A stretch of 64,000 bases of DNA. Origin: Pachyseris speciosa. Taxonomy: Eukaryota > Cnidaria > Anthozoa > Scleractinia > Pachyseridae. Within the stretch, counting starts at the first letter, position 1, and every line of letters begins with the position of its first letter. The translations under genes and the position numbers were made by a program. The DNA lies in assembly GCA_016490735.1 (NCBI GenBank), contig JAEMWC010000755.1, forward strand, positions 210,001 through 274,000, in the 5' to 3' direction. Positions 49,358 to 61,130 of this stretch are shown here, in pieces. The notes below the pieces were generated by a model that was not told the DNA's origin, made no database searches, and was given only the letters and a program-made list of their open reading frames with translations.

Positions 49358-50212
49358 ATGGAGGATGCATTTCCTGAGAGCAATTCGACCTTCTGTCTTG
49401 CGGAAATTATACGACAAATTAACATAACAGCTTCTGGTACAAAGATTTATTCATGCGATGAGTGTCAAAAGACGTTTACCCAAGCAGACGTTCAGCAAAA
49501 GCATGAAAGAACTCATAACGAAGAGAAGTACCATACGTGCAAGCAGTGTGGCAAATCGTTTATTTGGGAGGAACATTTGCGGGACCATGAGAGAATTCAT
49601 TGCAGACATAAACCGCATATATGTACATGTAAGCAGTGTGGGAAGTCGTTTACCCGATTATCAAAATTGCGGGTGCATGAAAGAACCCATAGTGGAGAGA
49701 AGCCTTATACATGCAAGCAGTGTGGAAAGTCGTTCAAGCAATCAGGACATATTCGAGTGCATGAGAGAACTCATACTGGAGAGAAACCTTACACATGCAA
49801 GCAGTGTGGGAAATCGTTTGCCCAAGGAGGAGGTTTGCTGGTGCATGAAAGAATTCACAATGGAGAGAAACCTTATACGTGTAAGCAGTGTGGGCAATCG
49901 TTTACCCAAGGAGGAGGTTTGCTGGTGCATGAAAGAATTCACAATGGAGACAAACCTTATACATGCAAGCAGTGTGGAAAGTCGTTTGCCCGTACAGGAG
50001 ATTTGCGGGCGCATGAAAGAATTCATAGTGGAGAAAAGCCTTATACATGCAAGCAGTGTGGGAAATCGTTCAGGCGAGTAGGAACTTTGCGGATGCACGA
50101 AAGAATCCACAGTGGAGAGAAGCCTCATATTTGTAAGCAGTGTGGGAAGTCGTTTGTCAGACCAGCAGACTTACGTCGGCATGACAGAATTCATACGGGA
50201 TATAATCCTTGA
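49358..50212 (+). CDS. ZNF3: intact 9-finger C2H2 zinc-finger protein
   Basis: 284 codons. Residues 1-17 are the family leader MEDAFPESNSTFCLAEI, followed by a short spacer. Fingers run from about residue 31 to 279. Finger 1 is YSCDECQKTFTQAD...; fingers 2-9 are mostly TCKQCGKSF with HERTH/HERIH ends and SGEKPYTC linkers. Spacing before finger 3 is irregular (CRHKPHICTCKQC). Predicted contact helices differ between fingers (for example RLSKLRV, QSGHIRV, RTGDLRA, RPADLRR), but fingers 5 and 6 share QGGGLLV, a recent duplication. Probably a nuclear DNA-binding regulator; target unknown. No KRAB, SCAN or BTB domain is seen in this exon. The acceptor just upstream suggests earlier exons. Degraded fingers follow the stop. 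Confidence 0.9.
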   Translation: MEDAFPESNSTFCLAEIIRQINITASGTKIYSCDECQKTFTQADVQQKHERTHNEEKYHTCKQCGKSFIWEEHLRDHERIHCRHKPHICTCKQCGKSFTRLSKLRVHERTHSGEKPYTCKQCGKSFKQSGHIRVHERTHTGEKPYTCKQCGKSFAQGGGLLVHERIHNGEKPYTCKQCGQSFTQGGGLLVHERIHNGDKPYTCKQCGKSFARTGDLRAHERIHSGEKPYTCKQCGKSFRRVGTLRMHERIHSGEKPHICKQCGKSFVRPADLRRHDRIHTGYNP

Positions 50213-50396
50213 CAGAACTCATACTGGATAGAATCCTTTTACATGAAACCAGTGTGGGAAACTCTTTACCGAAATGAAAAAAAAAACAAACAAATAGGGA
50301 AAGAAAGAAGTCATAGTGGAGAAAGCCTTATACATGCAAGCAGTGTGCGAAATCGTTCACCCGTGCAGGAGCCTTGCACATTGAATAGGTATTCTT
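50213..50396 (+). pseudogene. Degraded finger remnants after ZNF3
   Basis: Broken frames still show finger words: ...ACTCATACTGGATAGAATCC..., CAGTGTGGGAAACTC and CAAGCAGTGTGCGAAATCG, with stops and an A run at 50275-50290. ZNF3 was once longer. Confidence 0.7.
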
Positions 50397-51079
50397 TAGC
50401 AAGCTCTCGATTTAGCGGTAGGCTGATAGATGTACAGAATTGACAAAATGTTGCTGACACCAAAAGACCGTAAAAGGAAGCGTATCGGCGGATTCTGTTC
50501 TACTTAAACTGCAGAAAAGAAAAGCGGGAATCAAAATCCAGCAGCAAGCGTCGCTGAACGTGTTTCGGGAAAATTGCCAAGAAGAAACTTAATGTATAAC
50601 ATATCTATTTCAATTTTATTCTTTTGTTTTGTATTGCGAAGAAAATACTCTTTGACTGTGAATATAAGAATTTCTTATAATTCAGTGAAGATGATAATGA
50701 TCACCGTTATCTGGGCAATAGTGAAAATAAGTCCTGAAACAAAATTCACTCTTTTACGGAGGTCCAACCCATGTCCTCTGCTATGCCGGCGCAGTGCTCT
50801 ACCGAATGAGCTAACAAGCCAACTGGGAGCTGATCATTTAGTTTGTTTTACATAAGACGACTTCTCACTCGCTGAATAGCCTTAATGATAGCCGGACTAT
50901 GAAAATCTAAATCACGGAATCATATAGTGGCTGGTTATGGTAGTGTGTATTAGCCAAAAGAAATGACTTTACCGACAAAAGCACACTCGGTGTTCGAGCG
51001 TGTTTGTCTCATTACACTTCGCAGATCCCAAAAGTGCAATTTACACTGAGATTTTAGATTTTAATGCCATTTCCATATG
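50397..51079 (-). mobile_element. tRNA-derived SINE (family S3) head at 50756-50822; rest without gene
   Basis: The minus strand 50818-50757 reads TTGGCTTGTTAGCTCATTCGGTAG-type A box, then ATGGGTTGGACC at the B-box position, which is damaged. The rest of the stretch holds no recognisable gene. Confidence 0.5.
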
Positions 51080-51152
51080 TTATGTTAGCTGTAAATGTAA
51101 TACATTGTTATTGTCAGTATTATCCAATGAATAAGCTCAAGAATTTCATAAC

Positions 51153-51428
51153 ACAATAATAATAATGATCACTGCCAGAGTTTTGTTACGTCCCTAGTGG
51201 TTCTTTTACGTCCCACAGAATCAGAGAATTATGAAAAGTTGTGAGACGGGGCCTACGGTTTATCGTCTTTATCCGAGAAGACTAGAAAGTCTAGCCGTTT
51301 GTAGATGTCATTACAAAGGCAGCACTTTCTCCTCAATTATTTAAAGACCCTGAGTGTTGGTCCGGCCGGGGTTTGAACCTGCGACCTCCTGCACAGTAGT
51401 CTTGTGCTCTACCACTGAGCTAACCGGT
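51153..51428 (-). mobile_element. tRNA-derived SINE (family S2)
   Basis: The minus strand 51427-51357 reads ACCGGTTAGCTCAGTGGTAG (A box) and GCAGGTTCAAACCCCGGCCG (B box). It then continues with GGTCTTTAAATAATTGAGG and TAAAAGAACCACTAGGGACG. It matches 54593-54850 and is absent from SD-B copy A. The 3' part is shorter than in the other copy and ends in an AAT run. Confidence 0.8.
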
Positions 51429-52619
51429 CGGCGGTTCAACACCAAGAATATAATCGCAGTATCTAACTTTTTCGACAAGGGTTTACTCTGAAACGAGGAA
51501 TTCTGATCACAGAGTCGTCGAACAAAATTGTAGTAGAAATTATAGCAGAAAAAACACATTTTTATTTACAGTTGTTTACAATCTTGTTAATCTCGATTGC
51601 AAGCGATGATGCGAATAATCCCTTTCAGTGATACCTGAATTCATGTCTACGTAAATAGAAAATATTAACCGGATAGCCAGATGCGAACTAGTTTTAAGAT
51701 TAAAGATTCGACTTCACTAAGCCAGCACAACACTCACCAGCCTTCCAGACGTGAAGTGGGCTGGTATCGTGGGTAAAACTACGTCCTGAGGTTGTCCATT
51801 GTCATCCCCTGAGTCACTGATGGTTTGATGCACCATAAACCGGTTAAATTACGGTTACAATTAAGTGCCATCCGAGCATGCTGCCCATTGGTTACTGTAG
51901 GAAGAGGGTGGTGAGTTTATAACGGCCTCAGACGGCTCTTGGAACCAAATTTCAGTTTGTTTAAAAATTATACGGATGTATAGGAAGATTCGTAGAGACA
52001 TTTCCATTCATCTGTTTACCTATAACGTCAGGTATAAATCCAAGGAGACAGAAGGTGGTTGATCAGTGACATCTCTCGCTGTGCAATCACCTCTATAACC
52101 GACGGCGACCACTTTTACATCTGACGGTTTGAAATTTTCTATCGTTTGTATCCTTCCGTGAGCGACCTCTTCTCAGAAAATCCTATATCTTCCCGACAAT
52201 CAACGGTCACTGAGAAAGGTCGAGTGCATTGAATGGGGCTTATCTCACTACATTTCGCCATCCCGTCCCCCCCCCCCACCCCGCCCATACACTTTGTTTA
52301 AATAGCGCGCTCTGTTGTACCCCAATTCCATGCCAAACAAGGAAGCGCTTTCAAAACGTGCGAACATGGAACTCTAGATTTACAGCAACAAAAGATTGTA
52401 AAGGTTTAGCATCTCCATTCAGTCACACCTCAAGGACTAAAGAACAGACCATAGCTAGCAAAAGATTCAATTTTACTTAAAACCTGTCCTATAGTCGTGT
52501 CGTGACTGCTGGTCAACAATTGATGAGCTGTGTATCATGCTTGAATGTCAAAATACGCTACAGAACACGTTTAACGTCATTGAGCACGGAGAACGCCAAG
52601 TTTTTTGAATGTTGAATAG

Positions 52620-53830
52620 CCAATCATTTTATCATCGCGTCAACGAAATGGTTCCATCAACAAATGTTATATCTCTAATTTAGTGCGCGCGCTATGATTG
52701 GTCAATACATCAACTAGTTTTCTTTCCCACGCGCCGGATTAACCTCAGAGACGTATAATAAATATATCTTGTTATATACCTAGACTTTCACTCAACATAA
52801 CGAGCACTGCGATTGGTTGATTCTTGGTCACGTGCCCCTGACCAAATTCAAATGTATCCCGACCGGGATACAATTCCGCAGATGTTGCCCGCGCGCCGGA
52901 TACAACAGCACGTGATTAGTGCATGACTAAAAAGTGGCATGATCTTCAGCATGTGCTCACGTCAGCTTGATTGACGAGGGCGGACCTGAGAACACTGCCA
53001 TTTTCAGTTAAATACAAAAGTTATAGAATTTGAGACTAAATGGAAAACGGATATTCTCGAGTATCAGCCGACGAAATTCAGCATCCAATAGGAGGAAAAG
53101 ACTCGTAAAATACAAGAAAGGCACATTCTACTTTTTCAGGTGCTTTTAAACATTTGTAAATTATTCATAAAGACGTGTTCTTGTAGTGCCGTCTTTGTTT
53201 GTTTGTTTGTCAGCTCATTTTGCTGTGATTGTTGAAGGGAAAGTCTCGGTATATAACAAAGCATTTAATGTATGGTCCCTCGGGAAACTAGTTAGTTTTG
53301 TTTTCCCTCGAGTCCTGATGTTTCCCTCGACTACGTCTCGGGAAACATCAGGACTCTCGGGAAAACAAAACTAACTGTTTCCCTCGGGAAAGTGTATATT
53401 ACTAACCTCGTTTTCTCGGTCCATACTTAAGTTAGGACCCTCGTTAAAAACTCGGTCGGTAACCTAAAGTACGAACCTCGAACTGTAAAATATTGTAAAA
53501 TATACGTATAGCTGATCCAATTGCGCGAGCGTGTTTCATATTCCTATTGTGCACGCTGATGACGTAGCAAATTGAATTTCTCTTTATGCAATGTTCAAAC
53601 TACTGCGTTGAAAATGTTATATAGAACAATTGGTTCATGCGTCAGCTGTGCGTTCATCGAGATATGAAGCACTTGGGAAGTCTGGAGAGCACTCAAGAAG
53701 CTCGAGCAACTCGTACGCAACGTTCGTGCTCTCCAAACTTTCCGCGTACTTCATATCTGAAGCATGTACCATTTGTTAATAGGACGTTGAATTCTGTAAT
53801 ACTGGCTTTAATTTTCGTGCAGTAACCATT
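52620..53830. mobile_element. Insertion in SD-B copy B with two large hairpins
   Basis: Absent from copy A. It contains a palindrome at 53282-53383 (arms GGGAAAC..GTTAGTTTTGTTTTCCCTCG with TCCTGATGTTTCCC) and another at 53661-53758 (GATATGAAGCACTTGGGAAG paired with CTTTCCGCGTACTTCATATC). CpG-rich stretches with GCGCGCC occur at 52690-52910. No gene recognised; probably several fold-back elements. Confidence 0.55.
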
Positions 53831-54367
53831 TTTTGCGTCCCCAAGGCCGGTCGTTCTTGGTCACAGGTCTCTATATTTTACAGAGTGAATACCCAATGCG
53901 CGTACTACATGATGGCGACAAACAATTAAGGTCGTGCTTTTGGCATTATTTTGTAAAAAGATAACAAGTAACAATGGAAGTTTGTATCAAACCTCTGTCG
54001 AAACATGAACATACCTTTTTTGTCAACCGTCCTTAGCGTTGAATCGGATTAAATAATCAGAGATCTACCAAGCCATAAAATGAGAGGGATCAGACAAGGG
54101 CGTATGGTGATCTTTTGAAAACATCTTTCAGTCGAGTTTGCTGCAGCAATCTTTCGACAGTTTTTGCAAGAGTAAAACTGCGTGCGCGTGCATAGGTATT
54201 GTTTAATATTCCTTTTGAACTAATGTTGATAGTGCATACAACGAAATTCTTCAAGCGGGAATATGGAATATTCTGACGCAGAGATGTTGGACGCGTGAAC
54301 TGACATTTCGATTCGTCTGAGAAATGTTAATGGTGATTATGCTAATCAGGTTGTGTATGTCTAACCT

Positions 54368-55204
54368 GTGGAGAAAATGTAAAGCTTATGGGATGTGGCA
54401 GGAGTGACAAGGATACCTCACTAATTAATGTGATCTGGTAAGTTGAAGCCACTCTGGTAAGTTGAAGCCACGCTTAGGCCGCATGGAAGAGGGCATTACC
54501 CCTTAAATCTACCAAATCAAAGATTGAGCCCAAGCATTAGCAATAGCATAGCTAATGCTCAGGCTCAAGTACCCATATATGAATAAAACAAGACCGGTTA
54601 GCTCAGTGGTAGAGCACCGGACTACCGTGCGGGAGGTCGCGGGTTCAAACCCTGGCCGGACCAACACTCAGGGTCTTTAATAATTGAGGAGAAAGTGCTG
54701 CCTTTGTAATGACACCTACATACGGTTAGACTTTCTAGTCTTCTCGGATAAGGACGATAAACCGTAGGCCCCGTCTCACAACTCTTCATAATTCTCTGAT
54801 TCTGTGGGACGTAAAAGAACCACTAGGGACGTAACAAAACTCTGGCAGTGACCACCCCTAGTGTCTGTCTTAATTTGATATTGACATTACGGGGGCACTC
54901 ATAACTCAACTTCATTAATTGTAAACTGCGTTAAAAGCAGTCTGGCAAAAGTCCCCCGGCCAGTGTTGTAAAGCGCATTAGATCATTGCGTCATGGTAAT
55001 GCGCTCTAGAAATTAATAGAATTATTTATTATTATTAAAATGCAAAGCTTGAGGGATGTGGCTGGAGTGACAAGGATACCTCACAAATTAATGTGATCTG
55101 GTAAGCTGAAGCCACTCTTTGGGCGCTAAGGCCCGCTACCATGTGGCCTTAGCGCCCAAAGTGTGGCTTCAGCTTACCAGATCACATTACTTTGTGAGGT
55201 ATCC
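54368..55204. mobile_element. Fold-back element, 12-bp TSD, carrying a SINE
   Basis: TATGTCTAACCT flanks it at 54356-54367 and 55205-55216. It is related to 3414-3754 (GGATGTGGCTGGAGTGACAA, ATTAGC...GCTAATGCT, AATAAAACAAG). The right part has long inverted arms: TGTGATCTGGTAAGCTGAAG and complement, AGCGCCCAAAG and complement. The SINE at 54593-55040 is nested within it. Confidence 0.8.
54593..55040 (+). mobile_element. tRNA-derived SINE (family S2), near full length
   Basis: The head ACCGGTTAGCTCAGTGGTAG...GCGGGTTCAAACCCTGGCCG (54593-54662) is followed by a body of about 360 bp and an ATT tail (55020-55036). The head keeps both box-like promoter words but is not a clean tRNA fold. Confidence 0.85.
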
Positions 55205-55219
55205 TATGTCTAACCTATA

Positions 55220-55380
55220 ATCAGGCGTTCTCTTTTTCTTTGGTACGGATTAGGGTTGGGGGGGGGGGGGGGGAGAAAAAGGTATACCTGATAAAATTCC
55301 TGTACGAGTCGCCTGCCGTGTCGCCAGCGATGTTATCTTGTGTCATATACGATAAAAGTTAGCCAATCAGATTTTACTGG
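55220..55380. repeat. Repeat R2, copy 1
   Basis: ATCAGGCGTTCT...CCTGATA, then GTCGCCTGCCG and CAGCGATGTTATCTTG. Its partner at 56608-56760 has the same order and direction. A G run at 55256-55273 is probably length-uncertain. Confidence 0.65.
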
Positions 55381-55940
55381 AAATCCATGCATTGCTATTT
55401 TTTTGAATAATGCTTAACCGTTGGTACGTAAAGAAACAAATAATTCACTAAAAAATCTGCTAGTGGAACATCAGAAGCCGCACGTCTTGCAAAAGGTGCG
55501 ACCGTGAATAGTAAAATGATTCGTACTTCCACGATTTGATTTTTCGATTTCTCTGTGGACCTCGACTGACTCCTTAATTGCGGCAGCACAATCCCCATTC
55601 TTTAGATTTCGGACTCACCACAACTACAGATGTTTTGGAATCAGTAGAACGAGGCAGTGCACAATTCGCCTACTGGCTTCCAGCACTTTCCCAGCACCTC
55701 CACTTCGATGGATCATCACAACCAAATGAAATTCGCAGGTTAGGAAAAACCCGAAGGATAACCTCGTGTATTTCAGTTCCTTTTGTTGCAATGCGTGTCA
55801 CGTTCAATTTTTGTGGCTACTGCCTCGAAGAGGCGAAGCCACTTAGTCATCGGGTTGTAAGTCCGTCCGTAACACATCACGTGATGTCCCTTAGGAGTAA
55901 GGAAATTAATCACACAAAAGGATTGCATCATCCTTACTCT
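55381..55940. other. Possible degraded coding stretch
   Basis: The frame 55578-55943 includes SLDFGLTTTTDVLESVERGS and AQFAYWLPALSQHLHFD, protein-like in composition but not recognised. It lies between the two R2 copies and just before the frame at 55942-56217. Confidence 0.25.
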
Positions 55941-55941
55941 T

Positions 55942-56217
55942 GAATCAACACGCATTTTGTCAGCCGAAGTTCTTCGAAATTTTGCTCGAAGTGCAGCAGT
56001 TCAGAACGAAGACGAAATAAATGAGCTATATTTTTCGGAAATTGTCGAAGATCCAAAACCTTTTGATCTTGTAAATCATCGAGGTGCATTTCACAGGAGA
56101 TGATTTAATATCATTCTTCGATAATTTGTTACAGCATTCGGACGCGTCAAAACTTAAATTGTTAGCGAATGAAAAGGAAAACTTTTACACAGCAACCATG
56201 AAGAGTGCATCGGAATA
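55942..56217 (+). pseudogene. Unrecognised degraded reading frame
   Basis: Plus strand: ESTRILSAEVLRNFARSAAV, QNEDEINELYFSEIVEDPK. After a one-base shift near 56085: FTGDDLISFFDNLLQHSDAS...SASE and stop at 56217. Composition looks coding rather than random. I cannot name the family. It could be a transposon ORF or a host-gene remnant. Confidence 0.35.
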
Positions 56218-57220
56218 ACGGGAGTGCTATAAAGGCTGTCTAGCTCTTTGTCACACACCCTCTCAACGCTCGAGAATACGCTATTCTTATCAGCGTTTCG
56301 CATCAATCCATGCACGCTCGGCTCCGCTCGCCTTTTGATACTAAACTAAAGGTGGTCGAAAGCTTTTGAATATCAGAGAAATTAACTTTTTAGTTCCAAC
56401 GGGTGAGATTGGTTTTGGGAACCGATGACGAACGTAATCGATCGGCAGAAAATTTTGTTTTGTTTTGACTGCATATTGTCAGCGCGATAGCCGGTTCAAA
56501 AGGCCGAAATATTTTTCGCGACTGAGTAGATAACTCCAGCCGTTCGAACGAGTGAGAATTTTCTCTAGCCGTGCGAATCAGTGAGAAATTGTAGAAGATT
56601 AATAAATAACCTGAGATCAGGTGTTCTTTCTTGACGGGCGAGGGGGAAGAAGAGGAAAAAGAACGCCTGATACATTTTGTCGCCTGCCGCATTTCGGTTG
56701 TTTACCCGGCAACAGCGATGTTATCTTGCGCCATACGATAAATGTCAGTCAATCAAATTTATTTTATCCGAGTAAAGCGATCAAAGGTGTGGAAAAAACT
56801 TTGCTTCTGCAGCAGCAAGATTTGAGCAATCGATTTGTTTGCCTTAAATAGTAAAAAAAAAACCAGTCTGTATTAAAAATTCACAAAATACTCACAGTGT
56901 CTTTTTGTATCTCTTGATAATTATCTGAACGAGTTTCAGGCAATTTTAATGCATTTCATTTGACATTCACCCACCATACATGGCTACCTGTGTTCACACT
57001 TCCAATGAGCAACCATATATTTCTTTACACCCAACAAATAAAAGATTAGACCATGGCAGTAGACACACGCGCTATTTAAGCGCCTATTTTTGAAATTCGT
57101 TGTGGCAACGGGAAAGCATGGCAAAATTTAATGAGTAAAATGTATTTTTGTATATTGTATTTTACATAGTGAGCGCTTGAGGTTATACAATGTAATTCGA
57201 AAGACCTAAACCCATTTTCC
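56218..57220. other. No gene seen; R2 copy 2 at 56608-56760
   Basis: Contains GAACGCCTGATAC...GTCGCCTGCCGCATT...CAGCGATGTTATCTTGCG, the second R2 copy. Otherwise nothing recognised. Confidence 0.5.
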
Positions 57221-57221
57221 T

Positions 57222-57400
57222 GCACATATCTTTGTAAAGTTGCGAAGATTTTAAGCCAGTAGATTTTGTCCGCGTAATAAGGTTTGCCGAATATAAGAAA
57301 AGGTTGGAAGCCTCGCAGATGCTGTGCTTATCAGTCGAGCGATCGAAAAGTTCGATATATCATGCACAGCTCGAACGCCGTGACAATTCTATATTTAGAG
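57222..57400 (+). repeat. Dispersed repeat R1, copy 2
   Basis: Partner of 40113-40335, same direction. Confidence 0.6.
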
Positions 57401-57990
57401 CTTTTCTATCGCTAACACATGAACATTACCACACATAGATTTGTTTGGTAATAATCTGTTTTAAACTTAGATCTCTCTCGAAGGCAACTCTTAAAACAGT
57501 TTTACGTTCTTTGCTTGCACGAAAACACACATGCCTTGTGCGAAGCCCCAAAAAGTAAAACATTTCCTGTTTTCAAACGCATAGTTTTCGAGAAGCAGAA
57601 AGCGGGCGTCCACTTCTCCATTACAAGGTATCCCGAGTAGAGTGCCTTGCTCCCATTAACGTTTGTAAATCAAAAAACAGCCAAAACACAGAAATAACTA
57701 TCAAAAAAATATGTCTGTTAATTTTCTGATTTCCATTTCTTTTTCGTATCCTAATCCCATGGCAGGAAAATGAAAAGGGTGCATTTTCAATTAATATTAT
57801 GGGTTTAATGAGATTCTAAAGCGCGTTTATTACATGGTTACACTCGTAATCTGATGATAAATATTAACGGAAAGCAATAAAGATTTCTAACGACAAAACA
57901 TGTGGAAACAAACCGAAGCATACTGCTCCGAACAATCTTAAATTCCTTTGGAAAAACTCTTTTTGGAAATCATAAACGCGTTATAACAAA
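57401..57990. other. No gene seen
   Basis: AT-rich 3' flank of ZNF4 with no recognised feature. Confidence 0.5.
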
Positions 57991-58109
57991 TGAGACCCGA
58001 AAAGCTTGATAAAAGAATCACACACAAAAAGTAAAATCCAGGACACCGTCTGCAGCGAACTGCACCATACCAGCTGTCAACTGCCGAAATTGGCAGTGTT
58101 CTTTCATGA

Positions 58110-58200
58110 TCTAGCAATGGCCTAATCAGATAAACCACTTGCCACATTGATTGCATTCATGCACTCGCAACTCTCCAGTTTAGGTAAACGAATTCCCACA
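58110..58200 (-). pseudogene. Degraded fingers beyond the ZNF4 stop
   Basis: Past the TAG, the minus strand still reads CGNSFT...TGELRVHE, then NQCGKWFI with further stops. These are former fingers. Confidence 0.7.
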
Positions 58201-58884
58201 CTACTTGCTTGTATAAGGCTTCTCACCATTATGTGTTCTTTGATGATTTCGCAAACGTTCTGGTCGGGAACACGATTTCCCACACTGCTTGCATTTATAA
58301 GGCATCTCTCCACTGTGCGTTCTTTCATGATCTCGCAAATGTCCTAGTCGGATAAACGACTTGTCACATTGCTTGCATGCATAAGGCCTCTCTCCACTAT
58401 GTATTCTTGCATGATCTCGCAAACTTCTTGGTGTCGTCAGCGATTTCCCACACTGTTTGCACGTATAAGGCTTATCTCCACTATGAATTCTTTCATGCCT
58501 ATGTAAACTTCCTGCATGTGTAAACGATTTCCCACACTGCTTGCATGAATAGGGCTTCTCTCCACTATGTGCTCTTTCATGATATCGCAAATTTCCTGCT
58601 CGGGTAAACGACTTGCCACATTGCTTGCATGTATAAGGTTTCTCTCCACTATGTGTTCTTTCATGATCTCGCAAACTTCCTGCTCGGGAAAACGACCTCC
58701 CACACTGCTTACAAGTATAAGGCTTCTCTCCACAATGGGTTCTTTCATGATCTTGCAAATGTCCTGCTTGGGTAAATTGCTTTCTACACTGCTCGCACGG
58801 ATATAACTTCACTCCTACTTGAGCCTCCAGTAAAATTTGCGCGAGGCAAAAGGTCGGTTTACGATCATCACATGCATCCTCCAT
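58201..58884 (-). CDS. ZNF4: intact 7-finger C2H2 zinc-finger protein
   Basis: 227 codons. Leader MEDACDDRKPTFCLAQI, then a spacer to about residue 28. Seven fingers follow: YPCEQCRKQFTQAGHLQDHE..., then YTCKQCGRSF/GKSF types with helices such as RAGSLRD, RAGNLRY, HAGSLHR, TPRSLRD, RLGHLRD and RPERLRN, joined by SGEKPYTC linkers. The frame ends YTSK-TAG, where the next finger has lost a Cys and CAG has become TAG. All seven counted fingers keep C2H2 ligands. Probably a nuclear DNA-binding protein; target unknown. It faces the opposite way from ZNF2 and ZNF3. A splice acceptor lies 6 bases before the ATG. Confidence 0.9.
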   Translation of the reverse strand: MEDACDDRKPTFCLAQILLEAQVGVKLYPCEQCRKQFTQAGHLQDHERTHCGEKPYTCKQCGRSFSRAGSLRDHERTHSGEKPYTCKQCGKSFTRAGNLRYHERAHSGEKPYSCKQCGKSFTHAGSLHRHERIHSGDKPYTCKQCGKSLTTPRSLRDHARIHSGERPYACKQCDKSFIRLGHLRDHERTHSGEMPYKCKQCGKSCSRPERLRNHQRTHNGEKPYTSK

Positions 58885-58890
58885 TTGTTC

Positions 58891-58905
58891 CTTTTAACAA
58901 AATTA
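58891..58905 (-). promoter_or_regulatory. Predicted splice acceptor of ZNF4
   Basis: Minus strand CTAATTTTGTTAAAAG then GAACAA and the ATG. The pyrimidine tract is weaker than in ZNF2 but the spacing is the same. Confidence 0.5.
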
Positions 58906-60777
58906 GAACAAATCAAGGTCATTTAAGTAAAACACTTGGTAAACACGACTTCATACCACTTAATGGTGAAAGATAGGATTAGGGGTCATAAGACACTAAT
59001 CCTATTCATGCAGTTTATTTCCTGACTGTAGTTTTTCTGTTACACTGGAGTAGGAAAGTTTGAAAAAGAGCAAAGCTTAGTTGCTTGATTAAACATTAAC
59101 CAGGTTAAATTGTAGAGGTAATGCCAAATTACTACTAAGAAATGAAATTTTTAGTTCATAGAAACGAAACAGGTCTTTAGCCTGGAAGGAGCAGAAACTT
59201 CACAAACAAATCAACGGTTCTAAATTTTCCACACGTTTGCACAATACATCCGTGATCATCAATGTAACCTTAATGATATATAGTTTGATTTTAAATAGCA
59301 TTCGCTTAAAAGGTATTCGTTATACAGACGATTAAGGACAAAAACGAAACGAAGGACAGACGGGAGTACAAAAAAATCAAATGCTGCGACTGCCAGCCAA
59401 CTTAGACTGACTGAGCAGAAATGAGAGATGAGAAATGATATTATCAACATTAACATTGCTTAACATCATTTGCCACAAAATTCCCCCTAGGCTCTGGGTA
59501 CGGCGTCACCAACGCTGTTGACTACTATTAACGTATTGGCCACGAAAGCTAAAGCTAAATTATAACAGACACCGTACAAATGACTTATTGACGACATCGA
59601 CAACAGAAAAAAAACGACTAATTTTACTGTTAATTAATACACCTACGGACATTTGACTGAAAAAAAGGGGGATGAAAACGATCGTATCGCTGCTTAAAGT
59701 CTTCCCAGCCAATAACAACACTGCTTAACTAGAAGACAGCAATGTTATTATTACCTAGTCGACCAATGAGTTCAATGGCTGAAGTATTTATACCATCCAC
59801 TGATGGCTCAGGTTGTGGAAACGTTAGTAAATGTCAGCACAAACAGACCTCCTCTGGACTACACTCACACGGACGATCATGCTTCCTAAAGTTATGTTAC
59901 ATTCTGAAATAGTAATTTAGGATTACCTGAAGCAAAGCTACTTACAAGGAAACGGTTACACAATTTACCTGTTTCACTTGCTGATTGAAAAATGTTTTTT
60001 CCATTACATATGCGTAGACTCCTTAAGTTTTACTTGGCTGTTGCAGAATCTAGATTCTTAAAGCAATTTGGTGAACAACAGAAACGATTCGACTCTGAAC
60101 TCTGCAAATTCTTGAAAACGTGCGATGATATATCCGAGAACAAGGATTAGTGCACATGCGTGCAAAAAACAATATCGGCCCTTTTCACCAACATACCCAA
60201 AACACCCGTGGACTACACGCATGCGGAGTCTATCAGCATTTGGATGTTTATTTTTGATTTGAAGATAGCGAAAACAAATTTGAAAGCATTATGGCATTAA
60301 ATAGTAGTTAAGGAATTTGCGCATAGCATTTTGCGCTGTCTCTGAAAGCCAATCAATGTATGGGATATTGTAGCAGAACTGAAGTGCTTCTTGTTATTTG
60401 GCTTCTGACAACCGTCTTGTCTCTTCAACAACATGTATCACATTTGTGATTTTAGTGAAAGACTTATTTGCGTGTTCCATTTCCAAAATTGTCCACGTTA
60501 TTACACAATGAAAGCAGATAAGAAAAAAGGCTGAAAACAAGGTAAAGTTAGTCCTTTGATTAAAAATCTGTCACAAGTTGTCAGAGGTATTGTGTTCATC
60601 CGACAGAGAACTTTGAACAAACTCCCAACACTTTTGCTCCATTTGCGCAACGCAGTGGCTGATTAGGTTGGTTAAGCTGCCTTTCACACCACAACAAAAT
60701 CCAATAAATGGGACGTGGAGTCAAAATACAAAAAAGCCGCAATAAAAAGAGCCAATCAGAGCAAAGATTAGATTGCG
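58906..60777. other. Upstream side of ZNF4; no exon placed
   Basis: No coding exon is recognised. A small inverted repeat sits at 58972-59013 (TAGGATTAG...CTAATCCTA). Two CCAAT-type words (AGCCAATCAG, AGCCAATGAG) near 60750-60800 could mark a promoter facing right. Confidence 0.35.
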
Positions 60778-61130
60778 GTGGCCTTTTTTCCAGTAGCCAA
60801 TGAGAAATGGCGTACTTTTGAACTTTACCAGATCTCCCTTTCTCTTGGCCGTGGGAGCTCTTGGTACAAGATTACTGTTTCGCCGCTTAGTTCGTCTCGC
60901 GTGGGACTAAAACAAAACAGGAGCGAGAAGAAAATAGCCGCTGGAAATCTGGACGCGACGAAGGAGCATGCGAAAGGAGAGACTACCGACAAAGCCAGGG
61001 AGTTTGAATTAAGCGTTGCGCTCACAAACGCAAAAATGTGATTGGCTAATCCTGGAGCGAGTTGTCAACGTATTATCAACACTTGAAATACTTGGTATAT
61101 GGCTTCAATTTACGATATCTGGCATCTCGC

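Larger units (their letters stand above)
51080..55235. repeat. Segmental duplication SD-B, copy B (with insertions)
   Basis: 51080-52620 and 53830-54355 match 9985-11880. Interruptions specific to this copy are the SINE at 51153-51428, the roughly 1.2-kb block at 52620-53830, and the element at 54368-55204. After the last, ATAATCAGGCGTTCTCTTTT resumes homology briefly. Confidence 0.75.
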
